64,000 nt of DNA from Bacteroidales bacterium WCE2004 (GTDB lineage: Bacteria > Bacteroidota > Bacteroidia > Bacteroidales > UBA932). Location of the stretch: assembly GCA_900167895.1 (NCBI GenBank), contig FUZR01000001.1:477144-541143 (forward strand), written 5' to 3'. Position numbers and translations under genes: made by a program. This document shows positions 25,536 through 34,594 of this stretch, one piece after another. Position 1 is the stretch's first letter. Each line of letters opens with the position of its first letter. Under the pieces are notes generated by a model. It was not told the origin of the DNA. It saw nothing but the letters and a program-made list of their open reading frames with translations, and ran no database searches.

Positions 25536-28325
25536 TCATTCCCAGACGATTTCGACCGAAGTCACGTAGATGGCGCCGTTGTTGGAGCGGATGCCGACAT
25601 AGGCATAATCATCCGTGAACGTGATCGTACCGGTCGCGGTCAGCGAACCGATCTTGGTGCCCTGGTTGGCGCCTTCACCCGTCGCGTAGAGGTCGCCAGC
25701 GCCGGTGTAGGCCGTGTTGCTGCCGTAGACGTCGATGGTGTTGGATCCGGACTCGACCGTGATCGTCACGGACTTGACCCGGCCGCCGGAGACCGTAGAC
25801 ACGATACCGGAGTTGCTGTTCTTGGAACGCATCTGGATGCCGCCGGAGCTGCTCTTCGCGCTATTGCCGGCATACCGGGCGCTGGACGTCGCGGCGACGT
25901 TCGAGAAGTCGGTATAGGTCGTGCTCGTAGCGGTGAGCAGGGCGGAAGTGATCGTATCGGTGATGTCCGAAGAGCTGCCGGCGGCGCTCTGCGTGATGGT
26001 GATGGTCACGTCGTCGCAGCCCGTGGCGCTGACCGTGGCCGTGTAGGTCACGGCCGCTTCACCCGTGTTGGCGGCGAAGGAGAGGGTGACGTCGGCGTTG
26101 CCGTTGCCGGAAGTCGCGGACGCGGTGATGCCCGCGCCCGGGGTGATCGTCCAGTCCGTGTTGGAGGTGATGGTCCAGGTGACGGAAGTCGCCGTGGCGG
26201 CGACGGTCGTCGCGGCCGGCGTAGCGGAAAGGACCGGAGCAGCAGCCGTGACGGTCAGGTCAGCGGCCTTCCAGACCTTGAGTTCCTCAGTGGTGTTGTA
26301 TTTCGTCACGGTGCCTTCGGCCGTGAAGACGTCGCCGGTGTTGACCGGGATGGCCACGTTCGTGTAGACGATATAGTTCGTACCGTCCTGGGTGGCCTCG
26401 ATGTTGCCCTTCTTCGTCGTGGTGGTATTGGAGGTGACACCGACCACCTTGACATAGGCGCTCTCATACGTGGCATAGTCGGCGGCGAGCTGGGCGAAGG
26501 TGACGACCTCAGGCTCGACGGCGCTCTCCTCGCCCTCGACGGTGGCGGCGAGATCCGTGATCTCATTGATACCGTTGTAGATCACACCTTCGGCGATGAC
26601 GTCGCCGGAGATGGTCTGGCCCTGCAGCAGGCCGTGGCCACTCTCCTTGTGGTAGAGGATGGAGCCCGTGGCGTCCTTGATCACAGCGTCGCTCGTGCCG
26701 GCGATGAAGGTGACGACCGCATCGGTCAGCGTGCCGGTGAAGGTGGCCGACTCAGCGCCCAGGAGGGCCTTGAGCCCGGCGACGGTCGTGAAGTCCGGCT
26801 CCGCAGGGATGTTGATGGTGTAGGCGGCGGAAGCGATCTCGCTGTCGGTCATGCCTTCCTTGACAGCGATGGCCTTGATGGTCATGCTCTCGCCGACGGC
26901 GATGGCCTCGGTATAGGCCGTGCTCGCGGCGGTCGGGTCGGTGCCGTCGGTCGTGTAGTAGATCGAGGCGCCGTCGGTCGCGCAGGCGATCTCCACGCTC
27001 TGGGCGGCGGTGTACTCACCGGCGGCCGGCGTGAAGGTCGGGGTAGCGACCTGTTCCAGCTCTTCGTTCTGGCCGTTGCCGACCTTGACATAGACCTGCA
27101 CGGTGGCGGCGGAATATTCGGTCTTGGTGACGGCCGGGAACACGAGAGTAATGACGGCGGAGCCGTTGGCCACCAGCGGGGTGACGTCCAGCTTGCCGGT
27201 GGTGAGGTTCCATTCGGCGGAAGCCACGTTCGCCGGTTCGACGGTGATCTGCGGCTTGTCAGCCTCAACCTCAACGGGGTGGCTGACGGCGACCTCGATC
27301 GAGGTGGCGGCAGGACTGGCCGGGTTGTAGGCCAGCTCGACAGCCTCGGCAGCGGTCTGGCCGACGGCCACGGTGACCGTGGTCAGGACCTGGTCGGAGC
27401 CGTGCTCCGGATCGATGATGATCGGAATGGTGATATTGAAGTCCTCGGCGAAGACGTTGCCGACGATGTTGGTGCGGCCGTTGACCTTGAGCGGAGCGTT
27501 CTTCACCTGCTTGTCGGCGGCGACCTGCGTGCCGGCGGTCACGGAGAACGTGACGTCATACTGCGCGCCGGCGGCGCTCTGGTCCACCAGGACGTAGTTC
27601 ATCGCGACATACTTGTGCGTGCTGGAATAGGAACCGAAGGCACCCTCGGCGATGGCGGCCGGGCTGAAGGTCCAGTCCGCAGGGTCGGAAGTCGCCTTGG
27701 TGGCGAGGTTGAGCACGGTCGGGGCCTGGGCGACGGTCATCGAAGAGGTGACCGCGGCCGTGGCGTCGGCGAAGTTGGCCGTCGGGACGAGCACGTTGAC
27801 CTGCGCGAAGGGGCGCTTGAGCGTGACGGGCGAGCCGGTCAGGTCGATGCTGCCGGTGACGGTTCCCGTCTCATACGCGCCGAAGAACGCGTCGCGGGCC
27901 TCATCGTTGGCGGCACCGGTGGCCGTAGCCGTAATGGCCGGGCCGGAGGTAGCGCTCTTCGCCCAGTCGATGGCGTACGGAGCGCCTTCCTTCTGGGCCC
28001 AGAAGACTACCTTGTAGGACTTACCGAGGGCGATCTTGCCGTTGAAGGTCACGGTCGCGCCGCCCGCGCTGATCGCAACCGGCGCGTCGGAATTGTCTGC
28101 TACCCAGGTATATGCATCATTCGCCCCAATCTCATAGATACCAGCGTAGAGCTGGTCGACAGAAGTACCGTCGGCAAAGGCCTTGGTGGCCGCGCCGAGG
28201 TTGATGGAGAAAGAAGCATTGACCGTGGAACCGTCCGTGACGGGACCCTGCTCAATCTCTTTCTGGCAAGACGCAACGGCCATCACGGCCGCTATCGTCA
28301 GCAAGGAATAAAATAACTTTTTCAT
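25536..28325 (-). CDS. Multidomain fimbrillin-like lipoprotein (chitobiase-C, OB-like, BACON)
   Basis: A 929-residue lipoprotein (MKKLFYSLLTIAAVMAVASC). Domains in order: fimbrillin-like (about 25-300, with YVAMNYVLVDQS and NGRTNIVGNVFAE); a linker β-module (to about 420); a chitobiase/hexosaminidase C-terminal-like module (about 425-510, IYYTTDGTDPT); an OB-fold/DUF5689-like part (about 515-690, QGQTISGDVIAEG); a BACON-like domain (about 695-775, TWTITSNTDWTITPG); and a C-terminal β-sandwich ending VEIVWE. The TGA after that Glu is in frame with the nuclease gene downstream, so the ancestral product was probably one protein of over 1300 residues. The modules suggest surface binding. Confidence 0.82.
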   Translation of the reverse strand: MKKLFYSLLTIAAVMAVASCQKEIEQGPVTDGSTVNASFSINLGAATKAFADGTSVDQLYAGIYEIGANDAYTWVADNSDAPVAISAGGATVTFNGKIALGKSYKVVFWAQKEGAPYAIDWAKSATSGPAITATATGAANDEARDAFFGAYETGTVTGSIDLTGSPVTLKRPFAQVNVLVPTANFADATAAVTSSMTVAQAPTVLNLATKATSDPADWTFSPAAIAEGAFGSYSSTHKYVAMNYVLVDQSAAGAQYDVTFSVTAGTQVAADKQVKNAPLKVNGRTNIVGNVFAEDFNITIPIIIDPEHGSDQVLTTVTVAVGQTAAEAVELAYNPASPAATSIEVAVSHPVEVEADKPQITVEPANVASAEWNLTTGKLDVTPLVANGSAVITLVFPAVTKTEYSAATVQVYVKVGNGQNEELEQVATPTFTPAAGEYTAAQSVEIACATDGASIYYTTDGTDPTAASTAYTEAIAVGESMTIKAIAVKEGMTDSEIASAAYTINIPAEPDFTTVAGLKALLGAESATFTGTLTDAVVTFIAGTSDAVIKDATGSILYHKESGHGLLQGQTISGDVIAEGVIYNGINEITDLAATVEGEESAVEPEVVTFAQLAADYATYESAYVKVVGVTSNTTTTKKGNIEATQDGTNYIVYTNVAIPVNTGDVFTAEGTVTKYNTTEELKVWKAADLTVTAAAPVLSATPAATTVAATATSVTWTITSNTDWTITPGAGITASATSGNGNADVTLSFAANTGEAAVTYTATVSATGCDDVTITITQSAAGSSSDITDTITSALLTATSTTYTDFSNVAATSSARYAGNSAKSSSGGIQMRSKNSNSGIVSTVSGGRVKSVTITVESGSNTIDVYGSNTAYTGAGDLYATGEGANQGTKIGSLTATGTITFTDDYAYVGIRSNNGAIYVTSVEIVWE

Positions 28326-28338
28326 ATAAGGATGGTAG

Positions 28339-29322
28339 TTATATTATTATCTCAATTTCATCGTCAAAACCCGGGCTGATGCCGATGCCGCCCGTCTTGT
28401 TGCCGCCGCCGAGGTCCGGGATCCCGAACGTGACGGTGGTGGCCCAGCCCCGGCGGACCGGCAGCTCGCCGGTGAAGGAGTTGATCGGATTGCCGTCGAG
28501 GTCCGTGAGCCGGAACTCGACGCTGACCGAGCCGTCCCTGCCCGCAGGGGCGAAGACGAAGTCGGAGCAGAACACCAGTTCGCCGGAAGGATCCAGCGCA
28601 GGCTGCATCTCGACCGTAGGGCCCTCCAAGGTCGAAACGGTCGCGTCGTGCAGCAGGTCATAGCCGTCCGCGAGCGGCGCCGTGTAGCGCAGCGTCGCGC
28701 GCATCCGGCTGATGCCGATGCCGCCGGTATAGCTCAGGTAGGTGAGCGCCTCCGGCGCCACGAAGCGCAGCTGGGCGACGGGGCGCGACAGGCGCAGCGT
28801 CCGCTGCACCCGCTCGCCGGCCACGAAGCGGCCCGACAGGTCGAGGTCCGTCTGGCCGACGAAGGCGTCGCGGGCCGTCGCGCCCGCGGAATAGTCGGAG
28901 CCGATCCGGATGTTCTCGAAGGCGGAAGCGTCGTAGCAGCGCTCCCCCGCCTCATCCAGCCGGTCCACCCATGCATACACCTGGTAGCGGGCCGGGACGA
29001 TGGGCAGGAAGACCGTCGTGTCCAGCGCCACCACATTCGACGTCCGGGTAAACTCATACGTGTAGGCGGGCGAAAGGCCGAACTGGGCGTCGCCCTGGTA
29101 GCGGAACAACTGGACCGCATAGCGGTAGCCCCGCGGCGTATTGCCCGCCTTGGTCGGCTGTCCGTTGACAGTCAGGGACTCCATGTCCTCCTCGAACACC
29201 AGGCGCACGGAGAAATCCTGCGCGGGATCTCCGTACTCGCTGCTCGGGAATTCGTGCGGATTGCAGGCCGCGAAAGCCGCGCCCGCAATCAGCAGGAGCC
29301 ATATCCGTGCTGAATACCTCAT
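28339..29322 (-). CDS. Fimbrial-subunit-like lipoprotein
   Basis: A 327-residue lipoprotein (MRYSARIWLLLIAGAAFAAC). Its β-rich sequence with LPIVPARYQVYAWVDRLDEAG, DAFVGQTDLDLSG and RTLRLSRPVAQLRFV fits the DUF6562/FimB-Mfa2-like group of Bacteroidetes fimbrial accessory proteins. It overlaps the DUF3575 gene by 4 bp (ATGA), a pairing typical of fimbrial loci. It ends with a hydrophobic acidic tail (DDEIEIII). It may anchor or cap the structure built by the larger fimbrillin-like proteins, but that is inferred from context. Confidence 0.7.
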   Translation of the reverse strand: MRYSARIWLLLIAGAAFAACNPHEFPSSEYGDPAQDFSVRLVFEEDMESLTVNGQPTKAGNTPRGYRYAVQLFRYQGDAQFGLSPAYTYEFTRTSNVVALDTTVFLPIVPARYQVYAWVDRLDEAGERCYDASAFENIRIGSDYSAGATARDAFVGQTDLDLSGRFVAGERVQRTLRLSRPVAQLRFVAPEALTYLSYTGGIGISRMRATLRYTAPLADGYDLLHDATVSTLEGPTVEMQPALDPSGELVFCSDFVFAPAGRDGSVSVEFRLTDLDGNPINSFTGELPVRRGWATTVTFGIPDLGGGNKTGGIGISPGFDDEIEIII

Positions 29323-30557
29323 CTTTTCTTGCCTAGGCGATATGTCAGGGAAATGGACGCGTGGTCCACGCCGAAGTAGTCGCGCACCTCGGAGGAGGAG
29401 TAGCGGCCGTTCTCGACATTGTAGAACATGTCATAGTCGAGATGCAGGTAGCCGCCGCCCACGCAGAGCTCAAGGCCCCAGCGGTCGGAACCGTTCGGGT
29501 CGAGGCGGAATTTCCAGCCGAAGTTGAAACCGCCGCCGTAGGCCGGCGTCTTGCCGCCGCGGTCCTGGATGCGGAAGGTCTCGTTCTTGAGGGCGATGTT
29601 GTAGTATCCGAAGGTCCCGTGCGCGCCCAGGAACGGGCCGCTGAAATTGTCGCGGAACCAGAAACGGAGCTCGGGCTGGGTGCCGAACACGCGGAACTTG
29701 TTCTGCACGCTGAACCAGTCGGCCGCGGAATAATAGACCGGCAGGCTGAAGGACAGGTGGCGTCCCATCTCGACCTCGAACGCCAGGTTCGCGTCCAGCA
29801 GGCCCCAGGCCGGCAGGTTCGTCTTGAGATAGCAGCTCCAGGGCCACTTCTCGGAGAAATCATAGTCCGCGTCAAGCTCGTCGTCGTCCGGCAGGGGCGG
29901 CGGGAGCCGGTTGTAGGCGGGCTCCTCCTGCACCGGCGGGACCACGACCACGGGCGCCTGCGGCGTCACGGTCGCGGGACCCGGCGCGATGGCGGGCGCC
30001 TGCGGGACGATCTCATATTCGAAGACCACCACGGTCGAGCGCATCTCCGGGAAGACGTTCTCCAGCAGGTAATCCCACGTGCGCTGGAAACGCTCCACCT
30101 TGATCCGCCGCAGGTCGCGGTCCTCGATCAGGGGCAGAAGCTGCCGGCGCATCGGGACGTACGGGTCCTCGCGGACCAGCTGCTCGAACAGGGGCCAGTC
30201 GATGTCCTTGTAGTTGACCTCGAAGCTGTTGGGGTCGAAACGCAGCGACAGGGAGAGGTACTCGGCGATGTTCTGCGCACGGCTGTAGGCGATCCGCTCG
30301 TTGACCTCGGCGGAGCCTTCCGGCGAAGCGGTGGCGTTCACGACCACGCGGAGGATGTTGGCGGTCGTGTCGCGCTGCAGGGAGCGCACCTTGTTGGAGA
30401 ATGCCGTGAAACGGCGGCCGTTGCCCTCGAAATGGGGGTCGAACTCCGTCTTGCCCTGGCGGAAATAAACCTTGACCGAATCGCTCTGTATCTGGGCAAA
30501 GGCCAGCGCAGGGGCGAGCAGTGCTATCGTGATCAGGATAAGTCGAATTCTTCGCAT
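29319..30557 (-). CDS. DUF3575 outer-membrane protein with OmpA-like region
   Basis: A 412-residue exported protein (signal peptide MRRIRLILITIALLAPALAFA). Residues about 25-130 resemble an OmpA C-terminal fold (VKVYFRQGKTEFDP and ATASPEGSAEVNERIAYSRA), although the peptidoglycan-binding residues are not all evident. A Pro-rich linker (about 185-225) leads to the DUF3575 β-barrel-like domain (about 230-412, ending ISLTYRLGKKR). DUF3575 proteins occur with fimbrillin genes in Bacteroidetes and are thought to sit in the outer membrane. It is coupled to the lipoprotein gene downstream. Confidence 0.82.
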   Translation of the reverse strand: MRRIRLILITIALLAPALAFAQIQSDSVKVYFRQGKTEFDPHFEGNGRRFTAFSNKVRSLQRDTTANILRVVVNATASPEGSAEVNERIAYSRAQNIAEYLSLSLRFDPNSFEVNYKDIDWPLFEQLVREDPYVPMRRQLLPLIEDRDLRRIKVERFQRTWDYLLENVFPEMRSTVVVFEYEIVPQAPAIAPGPATVTPQAPVVVVPPVQEEPAYNRLPPPLPDDDELDADYDFSEKWPWSCYLKTNLPAWGLLDANLAFEVEMGRHLSFSLPVYYSAADWFSVQNKFRVFGTQPELRFWFRDNFSGPFLGAHGTFGYYNIALKNETFRIQDRGGKTPAYGGGFNFGWKFRLDPNGSDRWGLELCVGGGYLHLDYDMFYNVENGRYSSSEVRDYFGVDHASISLTYRLGKKR

Positions 30558-30589
30558 AGGTTCACAAATAAAAGTGGGACTACTGTTTC

Positions 30590-31651
30590 TTACTGTACAA
30601 TCCGTACGTCGTCCAGGTCGATCAGGGTGAACTGGGCGGCACCGTCATATATCGTGAGGATGCCCGTCACCTCGATCGCCGCCCCGTCCGCCGCAGAGGC
30701 GGAAGGGTCGCCGATCACGGCGGCGGGAATCTCGGCGTCGGCAAACTTGGAATAGCCGCTGGTGCGGATCTGGACCGGGACGTCGCCGAGCGAGAAGTAC
30801 TGGCTCATCGTCACCGGCGAAGCGCCGGCAATCAGGACGTCGAGCACATCGCCCTCGACCCGGCTGCCGCCCTGCGTGGACACGCCGTCGAAATTGCCCG
30901 CGGCGATATACTCCAGCAGCTTGGCCTTGGACATCGCCCAGGTGGTGACGCCATAGGTGCGGTCGCTCAGGAACACGCGGTTCTCCTGGCCATCCCCGGC
31001 ATAGAGGATGGCGAAGATACGCTTGTAGCTGTCGGTGTTGCGGCTCGGCTTGGCGCCGTAGGTCAAGCCCCTGAGGGTCACATAGCTGCCCCAGAGGTCG
31101 CTCTTGAAGCCGCCGTCGGCGAGGGCCTGCTGCAACTCCGCCGCCGTGACGGCGCGGGGCGCGGGCCCTTCGGCCTCACGGCCGCGGAAGATATGCGTGT
31201 CGATCAGGTATTGCGCGTCGATGTAGGCGGTGTCATACTCACCGCTCTCGTCTTCGACACCGAGCTGCGGCATGCCCCTGTAGGAACCCAGCGTGAGGCC
31301 CTTGCAGTCCACATAGACCCACTGGCCCACGTGATAGTCGCTGTAGAGCGAAGACTTGCCCACCTTGATGGCGAGGCCGCCGGTCTGGTCCTGGATATAG
31401 AGTTCGCGGTAGACGTTGCCGCTGCGGTCGCTCGAGACGACCTGGCCGCCGATCACCACGTTGCCCGTGATCTCGACCGCCTTGCCGTTGTCGATGTAGA
31501 GCTGCTTGAGCTCCGCGATGGTCGTGTTGACCACGGCCATCACCGGCTCGCGCACGGGCGGCTCGCCGTATCGGCCCGTGAACACGGGATCCCACTCCTG
31601 GCAGGAAGCCAGCAGCGCGAGGAAAAGGAAGGATGCAATAAGCTTTCTCAT
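30590..31651 (-). CDS. DUF5689-type lipoprotein (OB-fold-like)
   Basis: A 353-residue lipoprotein (MRKLIASFLFLALLASC). A conserved opening, AVVNTTIAELKQLYIDNGKAVEITGNVVIGG, and the β-strand pattern (QDQTGGLAIKVG, YHVGQWVYVDCKGL) fit DUF5689, an OB-fold-like domain found beside TonB receptors and secreted nucleases. A second OB-like segment near the C terminus (AAIEVTGILTIYDGAAQFTLIDLDDV) supports nucleic-acid or ligand binding. It starts 6 bp after the TonB receptor stop, so it is probably the receptor's surface partner in place of SusD. Ligand is inferred. Confidence 0.78.
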   Translation of the reverse strand: MRKLIASFLFLALLASCQEWDPVFTGRYGEPPVREPVMAVVNTTIAELKQLYIDNGKAVEITGNVVIGGQVVSSDRSGNVYRELYIQDQTGGLAIKVGKSSLYSDYHVGQWVYVDCKGLTLGSYRGMPQLGVEDESGEYDTAYIDAQYLIDTHIFRGREAEGPAPRAVTAAELQQALADGGFKSDLWGSYVTLRGLTYGAKPSRNTDSYKRIFAILYAGDGQENRVFLSDRTYGVTTWAMSKAKLLEYIAAGNFDGVSTQGGSRVEGDVLDVLIAGASPVTMSQYFSLGDVPVQIRTSGYSKFADAEIPAAVIGDPSASAADGAAIEVTGILTIYDGAAQFTLIDLDDVRIVQ

Positions 31652-31657
31652 ACGGCG

Positions 31658-34594
31658 TCAGAATCTGAAGTAAACGTTCAACATATAATTGAAACCGCTC
31701 ATATAGAAATACTTGGCATCAAAGCGATAGTAGCGCTCCTTGCCCACGGTGTTGTCCACGAGACGGGTCTGCTCGTAACCGCCGGTCTTGACGTCGCGCC
31801 GGTTGAGCAGGTTCTTGGCGTTGAAGGAGAAACCGAGCTGGTATTTGCGGCCGAGCGACCAGCTCTTGCCGATGCTCAGGTTGAGCAGGCATACCGGCGG
31901 GAACTTCTCCTGCGCCGTCATGTACTCCACCTCGGTCGGGGTCACGATGTTGTCGGGACCGGCCGTGGCGAAGTCGGTGCGGTAGAGCGGGTTCATGCTC
32001 AGGTAGGAGTTCGCGAAATACTCGAAGTCCGCGTCGATGAACCAGTAGTCGTAGTTGTAGGCGAGACCGATGCTGGCGGCCAGCTGCGGCGAACCCGGCA
32101 CGAAGTGCTGCTGGAAATGGTCGATCTCGTCGGTGATCACGCCGCCCTCGTCGCGTTTGAAGACGGGATGGCTCTTCCAGTACGGGATCAGGACCTTGGT
32201 GCGGCCCTCATACTGCACCGGCGCGGCGTTGTTGTCCACCGTCTGCACCATCGTCGGATTGGAGGTGTATTCGTAGCGGCCGGCGCTCAGCACACCCTGC
32301 AGCGCGATGTTCGGGAGCGGGAGCGGGACCTTGAAGCCCACCTCGACGCCGTAGTGCTGCTCGTCGATGCCGCTCAGCGCGAAGTTGGAGAAGGCGTTCT
32401 GCAGGTCGTCGTAGGCGCTCATCACGTCCGTCTGGTCCACCACCTTGGTGTAGTAGCCGGTCACGCGGGCGTTGAAGCCGCCGCCGGAATACTGCCAGTT
32501 GATGTCGCCGGCATAGGTCCGCACGGGCTTGAGGTCGTCGACCACCGAGTCGCGCGTACGCGGCGACAGGTAGGCCGTCGAGAAGTTCGGAGCGTCCTGG
32601 AGCGCGGAAGCGTTGGCGTAGATGCGCATGTGGCCGCCGATCACCCAGCCCATCGAGTACTTGCCCGACCAGGTCAGGAAACGCTGCGCCTCGGACTTGC
32701 CGAACGAAGCAGGCAGCAGTTCGCCGTCCGGGCCGCGGCTGATGTTGACGCCGCCGATGACGAAGTCGCTGCCGTCCGGGCGGAGGCCCGGGAACAGGCC
32801 CTTGCGCACGAGGCCCTCGCGCCAGAAGGTCGTGTAGCCGACGGAGCAGCCCACGTTGGCGCTGAAGTTGCCCAGGGTGAACAGGCCGTTGACCCAGCCG
32901 CCCACCTTGCGCACCTGCGCGTAGTAGTCATAGCCGAACTTGTCGCCCACCCGCAGCGCGCGCGCCGACCCCTGGGCGAGCCAGTAGTCGAGGTCGTTCT
33001 GCGTCTTGGCCTCCACGGATGCATATTCGCGCTCCGCGAAGGAGTCGATGTCCACGTAGTAGTCGCCGCCGAGCAGGTCGGCGACCTTCTTGTAGTATTC
33101 GGTCCGGTTGATCCGGCCGTCCAGGCCGCCGGTGAAGGTGATCTGGTCGTCCACGCGCCACTTGAAGTTGAACGCGAAATTGAGGTCGCGCTGGTCCGTG
33201 AAGCGCTCCTCCTGGATGTACTTCGAACGGGCCAGGCCGCCGCTCTCGATGTTGTTGCGGTTGACGTCGTAGAGACGGTCCCAGTTGAGGTGCGTGATGT
33301 TGGAGAAATGCTCCGGATACATCCAGGCCTCGCGCGCCGCGGCGTATTTGTAAAGGCTGTTGCGTCCGTAGTCGGGATTCTCCATATAGAAGTAGCTCGG
33401 CAGGTTGCGGTAGTAGTCAGGACGCGGGTCTTGCGCGTCGTACCAGTCGAGCGCCGTGTAGCCGTTGTTCCCGAAGCGGTAGAGCACCGTCAGCGAGCCC
33501 TTGAAGGCGTCGGACGGGAAGAAGTCGTATTTCAGGAATGTAATAGGTTCGTGCGTGTTGCGCACGCGCGAATTGCGCAGCTTGCCGTCCTGGTAGCCCC
33601 AGTTGGAGTTGTACATGTTGTCCCCCACCAGGTCGTAGACCTCCTGCGTGGAGGCGTTCTGGGCGCCGCGGCTGCCCGGCGTGCCGAAGGCCGTCAGGGC
33701 GAGCCGGCCCGTGCGCCACTCCTTGGCCACGGAGGCGAAATACGCGAACGAACGGTAGTACTGTCCCGTCACCCAGTCGTTGCCGCCCAGGCGGGCGGAA
33801 GCGGAGAAGGCGTAGGACCAGCCGCTGTCCAGCACGCCGGAGCCGTAGGTGAGCATCAGGCGGAGGCGGTAGCTGGTGCTGTTGGTCATCACGCTCCCGC
33901 GCAGGCCGGTGCGCACGTTGGGCGCGTCGGCGAAGATGTTGGTCACGCCGTTGATGCCGCCCAGGCCGTAGTCGGACACGTCGGCGCCGGTCACGGAGTC
34001 CTTGGTGCGCGTGGCCTCGTTGAGGCCGCTCCACAGGGAGAAAGGCGCGCTGCCCGTCACGGCGTCGTTCATCAGGACGCCGGCGAGGTAGACCCGCTGC
34101 GTCTCGGAGGTATAGCCGCGCACGTTGAAGCGCACGGCGCTGAAATTGTAGCCGGCGAGGCTGTTGAATACGTCGTTCTGGTCGAAGAGCACCGTCGGGT
34201 TGTCGTTGTAGCCCGAATCGCCCATGTCGAACTCCTCGATCATCTCCTCGTTGAAGATCTCGGGACGCGCCTGGCTCAGCGAGATGTTGAACAGGTTGCG
34301 GATGTGGCCGTCCGTGACCGTCACGTTGACCCGCGTCTCCATATAGCCGGTCGCGGAGACCACCAGGTCGTACGAGCCGTCCGCCAGGCCGTTGATGCGG
34401 ATGCGGCCCTCGGCGTCGGCCGTGGCCGCGGCCACCTGCTGGGCGCCGCGGTACAGGACCGCGGAAGCTCCCGGGATGGGCGCGCGGTCGGCGCGGCTGA
34501 AGACCACGCCGGTCACGCCGCCGACCGTCTGCGCGAGCAGGGCGAGCGGGAGCAGCAAGGCAAAGAGTGCCGTTATCAATCTCTTGTGACTCAT
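31658..34594 (-). CDS. TonB-dependent outer-membrane receptor
   Basis: A 978-residue receptor. After the signal peptide (MSHKRLITALFALLLPLALLAQ) comes a carboxypeptidase-regulatory-like β-domain (about 25-105, VVFSRADRAPIPGASAVLY), a plug (about 120-240, FDQNDVFNSLAGYNFSAVRF and VRGYTSETQRVYLAGVLMND) and a long β-barrel ending in YMLNVYFRF, with the terminal aromatic expected for BAM-dependent insertion. It imports a ligand using TonB energy. It is not adjacent to a SusD homologue. The ATG overlaps the stop of the EEP nuclease gene (ATGA). Context points to uptake of nucleic-acid fragments, nucleosides or phosphate. Confidence 0.92.
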   Translation of the reverse strand: MSHKRLITALFALLLPLALLAQTVGGVTGVVFSRADRAPIPGASAVLYRGAQQVAAATADAEGRIRINGLADGSYDLVVSATGYMETRVNVTVTDGHIRNLFNISLSQARPEIFNEEMIEEFDMGDSGYNDNPTVLFDQNDVFNSLAGYNFSAVRFNVRGYTSETQRVYLAGVLMNDAVTGSAPFSLWSGLNEATRTKDSVTGADVSDYGLGGINGVTNIFADAPNVRTGLRGSVMTNSTSYRLRLMLTYGSGVLDSGWSYAFSASARLGGNDWVTGQYYRSFAYFASVAKEWRTGRLALTAFGTPGSRGAQNASTQEVYDLVGDNMYNSNWGYQDGKLRNSRVRNTHEPITFLKYDFFPSDAFKGSLTVLYRFGNNGYTALDWYDAQDPRPDYYRNLPSYFYMENPDYGRNSLYKYAAAREAWMYPEHFSNITHLNWDRLYDVNRNNIESGGLARSKYIQEERFTDQRDLNFAFNFKWRVDDQITFTGGLDGRINRTEYYKKVADLLGGDYYVDIDSFAEREYASVEAKTQNDLDYWLAQGSARALRVGDKFGYDYYAQVRKVGGWVNGLFTLGNFSANVGCSVGYTTFWREGLVRKGLFPGLRPDGSDFVIGGVNISRGPDGELLPASFGKSEAQRFLTWSGKYSMGWVIGGHMRIYANASALQDAPNFSTAYLSPRTRDSVVDDLKPVRTYAGDINWQYSGGGFNARVTGYYTKVVDQTDVMSAYDDLQNAFSNFALSGIDEQHYGVEVGFKVPLPLPNIALQGVLSAGRYEYTSNPTMVQTVDNNAAPVQYEGRTKVLIPYWKSHPVFKRDEGGVITDEIDHFQQHFVPGSPQLAASIGLAYNYDYWFIDADFEYFANSYLSMNPLYRTDFATAGPDNIVTPTEVEYMTAQEKFPPVCLLNLSIGKSWSLGRKYQLGFSFNAKNLLNRRDVKTGGYEQTRLVDNTVGKERYYRFDAKYFYMSGFNYMLNVYFRF

